Source: Dasyornis broadbenti (lineage: Eukaryota; Chordata; Aves; Passeriformes; Dasyornithidae). Taken from it: 64,000 nt of DNA. Shown in pieces: positions 1-12,051 of this stretch. Within the stretch, counting starts at the first letter, position 1; every line of letters starts with the position of its first letter. Below the pieces are notes generated by a model. The model had not been told where the DNA came from and made no database searches. It saw only the letters and a list, made by a program, of their open reading frames with translations. The position numbers were made by a program, and so were the translations under genes. Where the stretch lies: NCBI GenBank assembly GCA_013397935.1, contig VZRN01006292.1, positions 1,137,190-1,201,189 on the forward strand, written 5' to 3'.

Positions 1-1169
1 CAAAAGCACTGTCTTACTTTATTTCCTTTGTGTTTCTTTTTGTGCCACATTTTTAAAATCTGTTTCTCTTTGCGAAAATCCAAATTCATTGAGAATGAAA
101 ATTAAATTGAGTTTGCACCTGCAGGGTATGTGACAGGACATAGTGTTGGGCAGGCACATACCTGTCTGCCCGTGCTCCTCTCCCACTTCACAGCTAAAGT
201 GCAATCCCATCAAATCCAAGTGCTGCACTGCCACTTGGATATACCGCAGCATGTGGCTCTCTCAAGGTGGCTTTTGAGACACTTGCAGGGATATTGGTCT
301 GTGCAGTACTGGCTGTAACAGGCTGCAAAATGCAAGTTATTCCATTGCTGGGTTAAAGAGAACTGAGGGTGTGCTTCCCCCTGCCAGTACTGCTGCCCTG
401 TGTTAGGAGCATCCCCAGCAGCTGCTTTCAGGTAGTCTTCCTCTGCTGAGCAGGAGGACTTTGCTTATCTATACCATACAAGGAAAAGAAATTACTGACT
501 TCGAAATCATCCTGACCTTTTGCTCTCCTTCTCTTGGCCATGGAGAAGAAGAAGAAGTCTGTAGGACCTTACAAGGCTAGGCTGGGTCACGAGAAGGTGC
601 TGTGTAGGGGATCTAGGATGTTAGTATTTTTGTGGGAATCTGGAAGAAGATGGATATTGGGAAGGAGTGTTTGGTTGTATTTCATATACAGGTTTAATAA
701 GCATTGCCATTGGGATGAATGGTGTCTTCAGAGGGACAGTTCTTGTAAGGTGTTGGGGAAGAGTTGGGGAAGAGTTAGGGAAGGCAGCATTCAGCAGCAG
801 TGGAAATGCAAGTAAATACAAATTCCCTTTGCTTCTTCCTGAATGGACTAGACCTGCTTCAGCTTCATCATGCCTTCCCCCAAAAAATCATTTTTTCGGG
901 TGATGAGAAGAGAGCTGTAATCTGGCCACCATTCTGCAGTTCAGTTTGGGATTAACCGAAGAAAGCATTGTCTTTCCATTGGAAAGGAGTGACTCATTTT
1001 GAAAGGTTCCTTTTTTCCCCCTTTAATTCTGTAGTTACCTTTTTGTGTCACAGTTTCCTCACGTCCGCTTTCCTCTTCCTTGCCCCTGTAATGAGGAAGC
1101 ACACTCTTTGTTAAAAGCGAGCATGTTGTTTTTACCCAGATTCCAGATCATTATTAAGAGACAGAGGGA

Positions 1170-1800
1170 GAGAGATTTGGCGGCATATTGGTGGGGACGG
1201 GAACCGTGCCTGCTGTATTTCACTGGGACTGGCGCGTGGAGTAGAAAAGCAGATGTGTGTGGACTGCCAGAGAAATCGCTGACTGATCCTTGTGCAGTCT
1301 GGGTTCGAGGAGCTGAGACAAGACGAGGCAAAGCAGGTATGACTGATACCCGTGCCAAAGCCTGAGCACCTGCCGTGCCCATTGCAGGCAGAGGGAGGAG
1401 GCGGGGGCTCCGCATCCGCCAGGATTGATGCGCCGAGCATTCCCCGGGGTTTGTGTACTCCCTTTGATTTCTTCCCTTTCACGCCGAACACGAGGAACAA
1501 GCAGAAGTTAACTGCTTGGGAGGAAGCTGGCTATGCCCTTTTTTTGTGCTGCGTTTCACCTCTTTTGTTGAGTGGTTGGCTGCAAAACCTGAAGCCAAAA
1601 GATGATTGAAACGCCTCTCCCCGGGGCGGGGGGAGCCGAGCACACCGCACCCCATCTAGTGGCGCAGCCTCACACTGCCGGCGAGAGGGAAATGCGGCAG
1701 CAGGGGGAGGAAGAGGAGGAGGAGGAGGGCTCCTACTACTCAGGCTATGGGCTTCGTAGCCTTTGGACTCCGCGGCACCTACGTGGGTGATTCAGAGGTG
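1170..1800. promoter_or_regulatory. CpG-richer intronic patch, possible regulatory element or alternative promoter
   Basis: GC and CpG content rise clearly above the flanking AT-rich intron, with CCCGGGG, GGCGGGG and CCGGCG blocks between about 1390 and 1780. A run of GAG/GAA triplets (about 1707-1730) gives a glutamate-rich open frame that I do not take as a gene. The patch could be an alternative KLHL14 promoter, an enhancer or an insulator. This rests on composition alone. Confidence 0.35.
1650..1662 (-). promoter_or_regulatory. candidate CTCF-like site
   Basis: Read on the minus strand the site is CCACTAGATGGGG, close to the CTCF core CCASYAGRKGGCRS but with G in place of the usual C after GG. 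It lies inside the CpG-richer patch. It is a motif match by eye and could be chance. Confidence 0.25.
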
Positions 1801-4800
1801 CCGAAGTAGCAGGAAGGTGTCTGGCTGTCAGACCTGGGGTTGATCACACACGAGGGACTTGCACCCAGCTTGGAAAGAGTATTAGACAGACGGTGATACT
1901 AAGCCTTCTGCAGTTAAGAAGTGTTAGAATTGAGCTGCCTCTGCAACCTTAATTTGGCCTCTGTTTGCATAAGCACTAAGATAAAATCTCCAGTGATATC
2001 ACACACTATTGTTTGTCACATGTCACTGCACAGAAGGGACTGCGCTGAATTTCTGCTCACAGCATTTCTCCACTGTTCAGCAAGTAGATCCTCTCTGTCA
2101 CATGCTTATCAAATCTTCTGAAGACAGAATTTTTTCATAAGGTTTCCTTCACAGACTTCACAACAACAGAGGTCAGCTGCTTCATGGACATTCGTTGTGG
2201 TATTTTTGTACCATCCTCTTTGTGAGGAGCACCATCTATCATTGTTCCCATTTCGCAGATGAGGAACAGAGGTGCAATGTGGTTAAAGTCAAAGGTATCC
2301 TTTATTTTGGGGTGCCCATTTCAAGACCCCTCAGATCATGCTTTCCAGATGGTCTCTCCCACCTACTTCCATTACAGCAGCAAGCACGGAGCGCTCCTGC
2401 ATATCAGCACAGGGATCAAATCAGACTCTGAAAATGAAGCACAGGTAATTAGTGTTCTCAGAATAGGAGAAATGGGTAGCCGTAGAAAAAATCAGCTTAA
2501 ACCAAAATGAAAATATACTTCTTTTCAGGATCATTTTTCTGCCAGATTCTTGCTTTGAAAGGACTCACTGTGGGGTTCCAAGGAGAGAGTGTGCTAGCAT
2601 GAGGAGTGGCCTGGTTTGCCTGGGCTCTACAAGTGACAGAGCCACAGCCACCCTGGGTTAGACCCATTTCAATGGTTTGTTATTATGTGCTGAGGTTGTA
2701 GTTTCACAACCACTACAAGCTGATCCAAACTGGTGCTGCTGCTAATACATCAGTCCTTCCCTTCTTCTCGTGGCCTTGCACTCCTGCTCACTCCTATTCG
2801 TAAGGCCAGGCAGGGAAGCTGAGTGGGGAACAGATCAGGGTTAAACTCAATGCACCTTAAAAAAATAATGTGGTTTCTCAATTGTTTATTTCTTGGTTTC
2901 ATGCATGCAGCAGCCATCACAAAGAGCGATGGATCCTAAAACAAGAAAGGGTAGAAGTGGTTTTTGCAGTGACAGTTTCCACAGGCCTCTGGTGTGCATG
3001 GTACTTCAGCATAAGGTTCTCCTGGGAATCAGGGGTATAAACACAGGGGTATTCCACCTAGATGTGCAGACAGCAGAGGAGTGTGAAGACTACAGGAGTT
3101 CTGGATCAGTATGTGCTGCTGTGTTTGCAGATTTTGCTATCTCTTCCTCCAGTCCCAGTCCTTTTTGCCATGTCTCCTCTGACCTGTCCTGGCCCATCCC
3201 TGCCCTTTTTGGTTTCATTCCCTTCTTCAGTTCAGTCTCCACTAGAACCTGGTCCAAGCCATGTTTGCTAGCACAGTGAGTCCCGGTTTCATTTATGCAG
3301 ACTGTGTGTGTCTCAGTCCTCACTTTCCTTCATCTAAGTGAAAATTATACTTTCCTGAACAATACTCTCTGCTAAATAAATGTCTCTAGTAAAAGATGCA
3401 AGCCAGTTGACGATACTTAGTTATGTATATTTTAAGTATTTGGGATTGATCACAACAGCTTTACTTTAGTCTACTGTCTGTGTCAAATCCTGCAGTGCCA
3501 GCATGGCCAGTGATTTGAATTAACATGACCTTTCATCCTGGTTGTCAGCAGTCCATGACCACGCACTAGCGTGTGATTTGTGAATTATTTGTGATTCCGT
3601 GTGAACGTGGTTCAGCCCATGAATTTTGACACCTCTTGATTTAAATAGCAGCTATTTGTGCTGTGGTACTCAATTTGGTATTCAGTTTTGAGAAACGTGG
3701 TTTTCTGTCTGTTTCCTGACTGGATGCTTTCTATATCCACAGGTTTTTGAGAACACAGGACAAAATTTCTGGTATTGGTACTCATATGGAGTGAATTTTT
3801 CAGATTGTTACGAGTGGGCATCACAACACATTTTTCTCAGCTGCTTTTTATGAAAATATTAACCACTACTGTTTTCATACAAAGCAGAAGAAAAGTAACA
3901 TAAATTTAGTCCACATCTATTAATGGATTTTTTTTTTTCAGCAAGACATTCTCTTTTTGTCTTCTGTGTGTAGATTTATAAAGTAACTCATCTGTGCCAA
4001 TTTTACGTACATATGTGGTTTTGCTGCCTATGTCAAATTTCCTGCCCTGAATTTGAAAATTTTCTGTGGGTCTGTCTCCCCTTAGGAGCACATATGTGGG
4101 GAGAGGTCTAGGAGAGCAACATTTCTGCCTGGTTTCTGTTGGAGAAACCAGTCTTTGGTGTTACCTAATTTATGTGAATTGGTTCCTGTGCTTCCTTCTG
4201 TGTTTGTATTTGTCTAGCTACTATGTGGACATTCCTGCTTCTGCATGCTGTGATTGGGCATGCTGGAAGTTAGGCATGTTGGAGTTTCAGGCTTTTCTTC
4301 AGATGCCCATATGAGGTATATGTTTTCTGGGAAAGGAAGCTTTTTTCCAGGTGGAAGGCATTGCCCAGATCCTTCCACCATCTTCTGCTTTAGGTCTAGC
4401 ACTTTATGTATGGGGTTGGACTTTCTTCTAAACAAGTCCCTTCATTTGCAAATACTGATGTATTTGAAAGGAAAACCTGAAAAATCTGTAGCAATGAATT
4501 TTAGCAGTGAATTCAAGTTATCTATTATGAATGAACTTACGTGTATCGAAACTGCTTTTTTAATATGGTGAAATATGGGTACATCCCTCCTCCATGCAGA
4601 ATTTTCCAAATGGAAAATCACATTTTTCTTCTCCTTGAATGACTTCTGGACTTCGTGGGAAGAAAAAAAACCTTTTGGTAACTCTAAAATAGTATATTAT
4701 TCAAAAGTTGAGAGCAGAGTGGGAAACAGTGAGATCAAGAGAGAATATTGTGAAAGCTTCATATTTTGGGGCAGTAGGAAGCAAGTACAATATTGCTGCA

Positions 4801-7518
4801 TGTGATGAAGGCTTTTAAAGACTTGTGTCCCCAAGCAGCATCAACAGGATCAAGTCAGGAAAATGCAAGGAGGGGCTGTGATTGTCCTGAGCTTGGAGGG
4901 TTGCCTTCAGAGTACTTGCATCTCAAGGGCAGGTAGAAATTGAGCCATAAATGGATGCAACTGGTCACAAACAGTTGGGCATTAACACACCATTCCTGGT
5001 TGTGGTTTTTTGCCCTGTGGCACTGTTGGAGAAGGGAAATGCATGTCCTTGAGCTGACATCTTGGAGAATCTCAAAGCCCCCAGTGGGACAAAATAGTAT
5101 TTCTTTCCAGAGCTTTCTGGCAACTCTGCAGTGGTTTTCTCCCATCAGGGACTATTCATCATTTCGTCCATGAGAAGCTTTTGTTGTGCAAAATGTCACA
5201 TCATGAGACTGTTATGATGTGACAAGATGTCATTTCCCAGGAATGCATGTTAGGCTCTACTTCAGCGATTGTAAACCCAGGCTGGAGTAGGTACACAAGA
5301 TAGTCTACTGGGGAGCAACCATCACGGAGGAAACATTGCATAACTTGTGGTGGTGGACAAGTGTCTCTTGATAAATGATCTGTGGAAATTGGTAGGGCAT
5401 CTGGATGGTGAGGAGCAACCTTCAGCAGGTGGGTGGGGTAAGCAGAGAGTAATAAAACAAGAACAGTTGTCTCTTTGAACCTTTCCACAGGACCATGCAT
5501 TACATCCTCTGGTGCAAGTCGTGGGAAGATGTTTGCTGTATTCATTTACATGAGCTTCTCAGACCTGCATCGGCAGCTTGGCTGCATGGAGTCATTCCCC
5601 TGGAGAAGGCAGCAGGGGACACAGCAGAGTGTGTATAGGTTTTCCATGGGGAAGATAGTGTCAGCGGTTTGGTACAGAAACAGCAGTTTTTAGAGTGGGA
5701 GTGCAGTGTTTTTCTACCTTATTTAAAAACTGTTGATCCAAGTAGGCAGCTTTATTAGTCAAATGAAATCCAAATGGGTGCTTGCAGCTTTGAAAATGTA
5801 CGGATAAAATTTGTTCATGCAAACAGCCAAATGTATATGTTGCTGAAAACCCAGTAGAACATTCTGCCATAGGGTGAATTTCACCCATGGAAACAGACAG
5901 GACTGTACTCAGAACTTGCATCCAAGTAACTTTAAAGCAGTTTATCTCAGGAAGGATCTGAGCATGCCAGCTATTCCTGATGTTATGTTTGCCTGATCTG
6001 GTGTGTCAGCATGAATTTAAGTGTTATATTTTAGATGCTCACATACGAAAATTTTAGCCCACTAAAACAACTTAACTGAGGAACCCCCTGACTTCTGGAA
6101 AAACTTGGCTGGTGTTACTCCAGAGAATGTATAAAAGAATAACTCTTGACATTTGAATGAAGAAAAAACTTCCATTATTAAGAAATATCTGCATAATGAG
6201 AAACACCCTAATTAATATGGAATATCATTCACTGTGTTGTGAATGGACTTTGATCTGCTCAGATAACTCTTGATACTTATGTTATCCTGTAGCCTCAGCT
6301 GAGTATGGACTGTGTCTTAGATGAACTCAGCAGCTCTGTGCCCATCCTTCTGATGGCTTGAATGAAGTTGCCACAAAACTGGCATGGGAAGGAAGAGGTG
6401 GTGAAACTTCCAGCTGAGCTGATGGTATTCTCAGTGGTGCAGCTGGACCAGAGCTGTATCAGTTATATTCCCTCAAAGGTGACTTTGAGGCACAGTGCTT
6501 CATCATAAGACTTTCTGCTTATGGTCACTGCTGTTGGATTATCCCAGGCTTCCCCCAATGAGCTGTACTCAGACTCAAGGCTGGCATTGATATGTTAATA
6601 GAAAAAGCATTTCACATGTGTTTGCTTGAATTTGAGGTGACAGAATGCAGTTTGGCCAGGAATGTTAACAGGGGTATTAGACATCTGTGTTGATTATTCT
6701 GTTCTTTTATTTCATAATCTTTTGAGCAGAAAATATCAGTAGGTTAATATCTGATGCCTTTAAAGCTGGTGCAAAACTACCACCACATTCACCAAGGCTA
6801 GAATTTCATACTTGTTGTGGTCAGTCTTTCCCCACAGTTATTAAATAACAAACAATTGAAGAGAACAATTCACACAGGAATCCTAGCGTTTATTTATATA
6901 ACCTCCTTGGTGAGAAATAACAAGTAACATTCTGTAATAAATGCGTAGTCTTTCTGCAAATGATGTATGAAACATGGAAAGATGAGCAGTATCTGATATT
7001 TTCTTCTCAGGAAATAATTGGCCCAGCTGTGGTCTACCCAGCATTTTGCAGATAGGGTTGGTAATGAAATGAGTATTGTGTCTCTGAATGAATATTGCGC
7101 CTCTGCCACGAGCAACTCACAGTCCCCTCAAGTGAGTCTGTAGGTACCTTCTGTACTGGAAAGAGACATCTCTCATTGCTCTGCCCTCTTCAGAGCTGTA
7201 GAAATAACCAGTTTGCAAGTAGCAGTAGTTAAATATTATATAGCCAACAGGATAGGTTGTTAGTATTGTGCAAGGTCATTATTGATTCCATATGTCCTCT
7301 GATAATGACATCCTCATTCTGGAAACACACTCTTCTCTTGCGTCATCTGCACAGGTCATTAAAGATGCTGAGCATGACTTCTTGGTGTGTACTGAGTCTT
7401 GAAGGGGCTGTGCTCAAGCTGTGCAGTAGCTGAGGAAGAGATTTTTTGGCTTTCCTTACAGTACCTCTTGTATCTCAAGCAGCTGAACGCTTCAGGGCAG
7501 TGAAAAATCATGGGGTTG

Positions 7519-7556
7519 TTTTTTTTTGTTGTTGTTGGGGTTTTGGGGGTTTTTTT
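7519..7556. repeat. T/G-rich low-complexity tract
   Basis: Runs of T interspersed with GTTG and GGGG units form a simple low-complexity tract within the KLHL14 intron. No function is suggested. Confidence 0.7.
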
Positions 7557-9805
7557 GATTGGTTTAGTCTGGGTGGTGTTTCTTTGAGTATAGAAATCAA
7601 GTACAGTTTCTGAAAGGAGTTTTTAGCAGAGCAGGGGCATGGTTATAGGCTGTACCACAGATTTCAGATCTCTTGGGACCAGAGTTCATCCTCCTCCTGT
7701 CTTGAGAGGTGCTATTCCTGTTCTCCCTTCTTCCCTGCTAGTTAGTATTGAAGTGACAACAGGCAGGGGAAGGTGTAAGGAGGAGGAGGAACTGATGACC
7801 CTTTGGTTAATGTATGGAGAATAACCAGATGCTTTTTCTTAAATGTGCAATTATTGGCTGAAACTAAGCAAGACTGGGTAAGAGAAAGAGCACACACTGT
7901 TGCTTGTTAGGTGCATGAGGGGTATCATGCAGGTGCCCTTGAAGCATCATTGCACCTGTTTGACCTCACAGGCGTTATAGTTGAGAGTTTGATTTCATGA
8001 GCATTTGGCTATAACCTGTAGTCTCTGATTTTGAAAGTAGGTCCCACAGCTTTGCCTGGCACCTTTTATCAGCTGAGCCTTGGCATACGTGAGGAATTCT
8101 TAGCTATCCTGCTATGCAGTGCTGCTGTCTTCCACCTGCATCTGTGTCTGAAGAGCAACCAGGAGTGCCACCTCCTGCACAATGTCACTGATGTTTGTGT
8201 AGGGAAGTATTTCTAAGCAAACACCACGGCAGTCTTGGACTCCACTGCCTTCCGGATCATTCTCAAGTATATATCTTCCATTTGGTTTCGACCTACAGAG
8301 CTTTGCGTGTTACATATCTGTACCTGAGAAAGTGCCTCCTACCTTACGAAGGGTAGCCTTACCAATCATACATCAGATGCGTGGGAAGGGGGCTGGTGGG
8401 AGTGTTGTCTTCAGCAGGGCTGTTTGGACTTGTTTGTGCCCTTGGTCTGGGAGAGCATGGGCATCCTGAGCTTTGGGAAATGTGTGTGAGGGACAGGGAC
8501 TTACGGGAGGTGGTTTCTGCCCACTCCAACTATCTGTTTATACCAGTCTATCTCACATATTTCCCTGGCACCTATCACCTTGGCAGCTAAGCATGTTTCT
8601 CAGATGACCATGGCTTTTTTTATCTTCTCCTCTTTTTAGTGTTTTTGCCTTCTTTTTAAATCGGTCTTTAATAAAGTTAAGAATTCTTGCGCAGGGTTTT
8701 ATAAACATGTGTTATTAAATTTGAAATCTGTTTTGAAAGTGCCTCTATCCTACTCCCTCCTAGTAAAGTGACCTTTTTAAATGGAGGGAAGTGGGTTTAG
8801 ATGACAGTCATGATAAATGCGGTCATGTTCACTCAATAAAATAAGGCCCAGTGCATTTGAGGATAAATCAGTGAAATGTACAACCCCACCTGTCTGTCTC
8901 CATCATTCATTTCCACTGTCACTTTCACAGTGGCTGATGGATCACAGTTGCTGTAAAATTAGACAGCCTTTAATCTCATTTCATCCTGATTAGCTTCTCC
9001 TTACCCTTTCCCTCTAACTCACTGACTGACACGCTAAAAACTCACGCCGGGCTGTGTTTGAGCGTGGCGTACAAACTTCTCTTCAAATACCCTTTTTGTG
9101 GGGCAGGCAGGTGTTCCAATGAGTTGAAATCAAAAAATGAGAAGATGGGATTTTCACACTATTAAAGCAAAACAGCAGACAAAGACTCATATAAAATTAA
9201 TGAAAGCAGCAGCTTGGCCAGACTGTGTGATGGGCCAAATTCTTCCTGTTACACCCTGGCAAGCCCAGTGAGTTTGAGAACATTGTTCCTACTAGGTACT
9301 GAATTTAGCATGCTCATCACCATGTAATTTTGACTGTTATCTATGAGAAGTCAGGTTCTATTTGGGTGTATGTTCACAAGAATCATGGTTGACAGTGCAA
9401 GTTTTCTGTGCTCTCAAGGAACATTTTATAGCAGAAAAAAAAAAATTGTTCATGCATGTAGTTTTGATTTCTGTGTATAACTCGTGATTCGGAGGGGTCA
9501 AGGAGAAGGACTGTGAGGTGGTTGATTTCTCAGCTACTGTACCCAAAGCTCCCTTCCTTCTTAGATGTCCACAGTGTTGCTCCATCCTCCCTCTTTTGTC
9601 CAGCTTCCTCCAGCCCTATGGGTAGATTCATGAGACTAAGAACAGAGTTTTCCCCAAAGCTCTGAGAGAAACAAAGGTCACAGTAGAGGTCTGCAGTGTT
9701 TTATTGCAGTCACCTTTCTTTCTGAAGGCCAAATACTGCCCTCCTTTCTAAGGCAAGCTTCCTTTTAGCTCTCCCATGAGTTATGGATGGTAGTTTGGGT
9801 CATTT

Positions 9806-9867
9806 GGGCCCAATCCTGTATCAGTGGGAATGTTGCCATCAAGTTAAGTAGGAGCCAGGATTAAGCC
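9806..9867. repeat. ancient amniote interspersed repeat remnant
   Basis: The ends GGGCCCAATCCTG and CAGGATTAAGCC are imperfect inverted complements around a core containing GTGGGAATGTTGCCAT. This layout resembles old, inverted-repeat-ended amniote elements. The family call is from memory of the pattern and is tentative. Confidence 0.4.
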
Positions 9868-10877
9868 ATTACTTTTCAAGGTTTAATTATCATAATAATT
9901 ATGGGAGTCTTATTGCATACCTTATATGCATGGAAGCAGCAGAAAAGCTTAAAGTAGAATTTCTTCCTCTACTGACCTTTTTTGTGTCAATATGGTGGAT
10001 AAATAAACACAAATGTTTGCAAAAGTGAAAACACAACATGTGAAAAATAAGCACGTGTGCTGCCTGCAGACAGTTCTTTTTATAAATGCTGGAGCTCTCC
10101 AGACTGACTAACTTAAGAGGTCAAGGGTGCAACTGCTGGCTTGGACCTAACTGGAAACCATAATAGAGCACTGTATTAGGTAAAAATTGAAGCCCTTGCA
10201 GAGACTGATCCTGGGGAGTCTCTTCTTGAGAGGAAGGGTCCCAAAAAGCATCCAAGGATGGCAGCAAATTTCTCATGGGAGACCAAATTTCTTATTTGCT
10301 ACAAGCATCCACAAAATCAAGAAAACTTCTGTGGTTTTGAGAGAGATTTTAAAATAGGAAAATGTCTAAGACTGGAGAGTGAGATAAAAATGATACAAAA
10401 GATAGCAAAAACTGACTTCCTTCTTTCATCCTACTGTAGGAATCTCTGGGTAGTATAAAATCTTTTGCAGTGCCTAGTATTAGATTAGTTCCCAGTTAAT
10501 ATAAAGTGAACCAGTAACAAATAACCTTAATTAACAAACTTTCACTATACCTGGCCGCCTAATTTAGGAACTGCTTCACTTATGTGACTTGTAAGAGCAC
10601 AGACTATGAAAAAGATACTCGACCTTTACTAGAAACTAAAAACATACCTTATTTATTCATCATTGCCTAGGCAAAAACTTCAGTAAGAAGCTTAAATGAG
10701 CCCACTTGATCTTTAAGAAAATGTGTCCTAAATAGCAAAGCTGTGCGTATTTCTTCTTATTATTATTTGCATATGCTATACTGCACAACTGCATTCCGAG
10801 AAAAATAAAAGATAATAAAACAAATGAAATGAGAGATATATCACCCAAAATAATCCAAGTGTGAGATAGGCTGCCTC

Positions 10878-10900
10878 TTTTTTTTTTTTTTTTTTTTTTT
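10878..10900. repeat. poly-T tract next to an unresolved base
   Basis: A homopolymer of more than 20 T residues is followed within 13 bases by a single N at 10913. The tract may be the tail of an old minus-strand retroposon or a slippage-prone homopolymer. The N most likely reflects a sequencing or assembly ambiguity. Confidence 0.8.
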
Positions 10901-11961
10901 CTTTTGCAAAAANGGCAAAAGAGCACAAAGTAAGAGCTGGCCCTGAGTCATATTGATTTCCCACTGCACTGGTTTCCTAAGTGCTCTGTTGATCCGTGTC
11001 AAGCAATAAGTTCCCTGCCTGTACATGCACATCACCTCCCCATTTGTCCTCACCTAGATTTAAGGTGCCCATATGATGAGCTGAACAAGGACATCATTTT
11101 TCCTACTGGTGTCACTGGGCCAAAACTACTCTGTGTGGTATGGTAACTAATGCTGTGTAAGTTTACATTTGCCGTATAAGATCATTGTAGTGGGTATGGC
11201 ACACTGCAATCATATGTGTGTATTATGTACACATAATCTTTATTTTTGCATTTTAGCATTTGCAGTGGAAAACATAAATTTTTAGAAATAGATGTTTGCG
11301 TCTGTAGCCGATCCATAGTAATCGTGATACCTCCCAAAAAAAAAAAGGGATGTTGCAAAGCTAATGCTACAGTTTTGATCTTTGTTAACAAAGGGCTTCC
11401 TGATTAGATGAATAGAAGATGTGTGATTGTGCTGCTAATGACATTGTACAGGAAATTAAGCATATACATTTGGAAAAGGCATTAAATCAGCAGGACCTTA
11501 ATTTAAAAACTTAAAACTGTATGGAAATGCAGCTTGTTCATTGCTGTGTAATAGAATGCTACTGAACATACTGACTCTTCTTGTGGAAACATTACCAGCA
11601 GAACAAAGCTGGGCTGAGGTTTTTTTAATGTTTTCTATCATACTAGGATTCCTAGCATCTGCTTATCTTTAGAGAAATATCATGCAACTTCACCCCTTTT
11701 TACCAGTTCTTTTTAGACCAGCATGTAGGGCACTTGGGCAGGTGAGGGGGCACTGAGGGACCAGAATTCCTTCTTTTCCTTAATTATTTGCAAAATTAAA
11801 TAGCATAAGTTTACTAATAAGTGGCTTTGTCTACTGCTAATTCAGTGGACATACATGCTTGGGATGACACATTCTTGTATTATTTCATACACATTGTGAA
11901 AACAAAATATTTGATAAAATCAGTATCCTGAGCTGACAAAGGATTCTTGCTTTGCTTGCAG

Positions 11962-12051
11962 TTATGCCATATAACAGTGCCCATCACTGTGTCGTGGAAG
12001 TGGAAAACTTCTTGTTCGTGCTGGGAGGAGAAGACCAGTGGAACCCTAATG
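11962..12051 (+). CDS. KLHL14: KLHL14 coding exon (first in window): start of the Kelch propeller
   Basis: KLHL14 is a BTB-BACK-Kelch protein; this family serves as substrate adaptors for cullin-3 ubiquitin ligases, and KLHL14 (also called Printor) is known as a torsinA partner. This 90-bp exon encodes 29 full codons beginning MPYNSAHHCVVEV and includes the blade motif FVLGGEDQW with the typical Gly-Gly doublet. It follows acceptor TTGCAG, opens with the last two bases of a split codon and ends with one base of a split glycine before donor GTACGT. The ATG near its start is internal, since the acceptor and phase fit an internal exon. Identification rests on strong recall of the KLHL14 propeller sequence over all six exons. 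Confidence 0.9.

Larger units (their letters stand above)
1..11961 (+). other. KLHL14: KLHL14 upstream intron (partial)
   Basis: No convincing coding exon is visible on either strand; the short open frames here match no domain I know. The first in-window exon opens in mid-codon after a good acceptor (pyrimidine-rich, ending TTGCAG), so at least one coding exon lies further left. KLHL14 proteins carry N-terminal BTB and BACK domains, none of which appears here, so this stretch is inferred to be intron. It holds a CpG-richer patch at about 1.2-1.8 kb, a T-rich low-complexity run near 7.5 kb, an old repeat remnant near 9.8 kb and a poly-T with one N at 10.9 kb. Confidence 0.7.
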
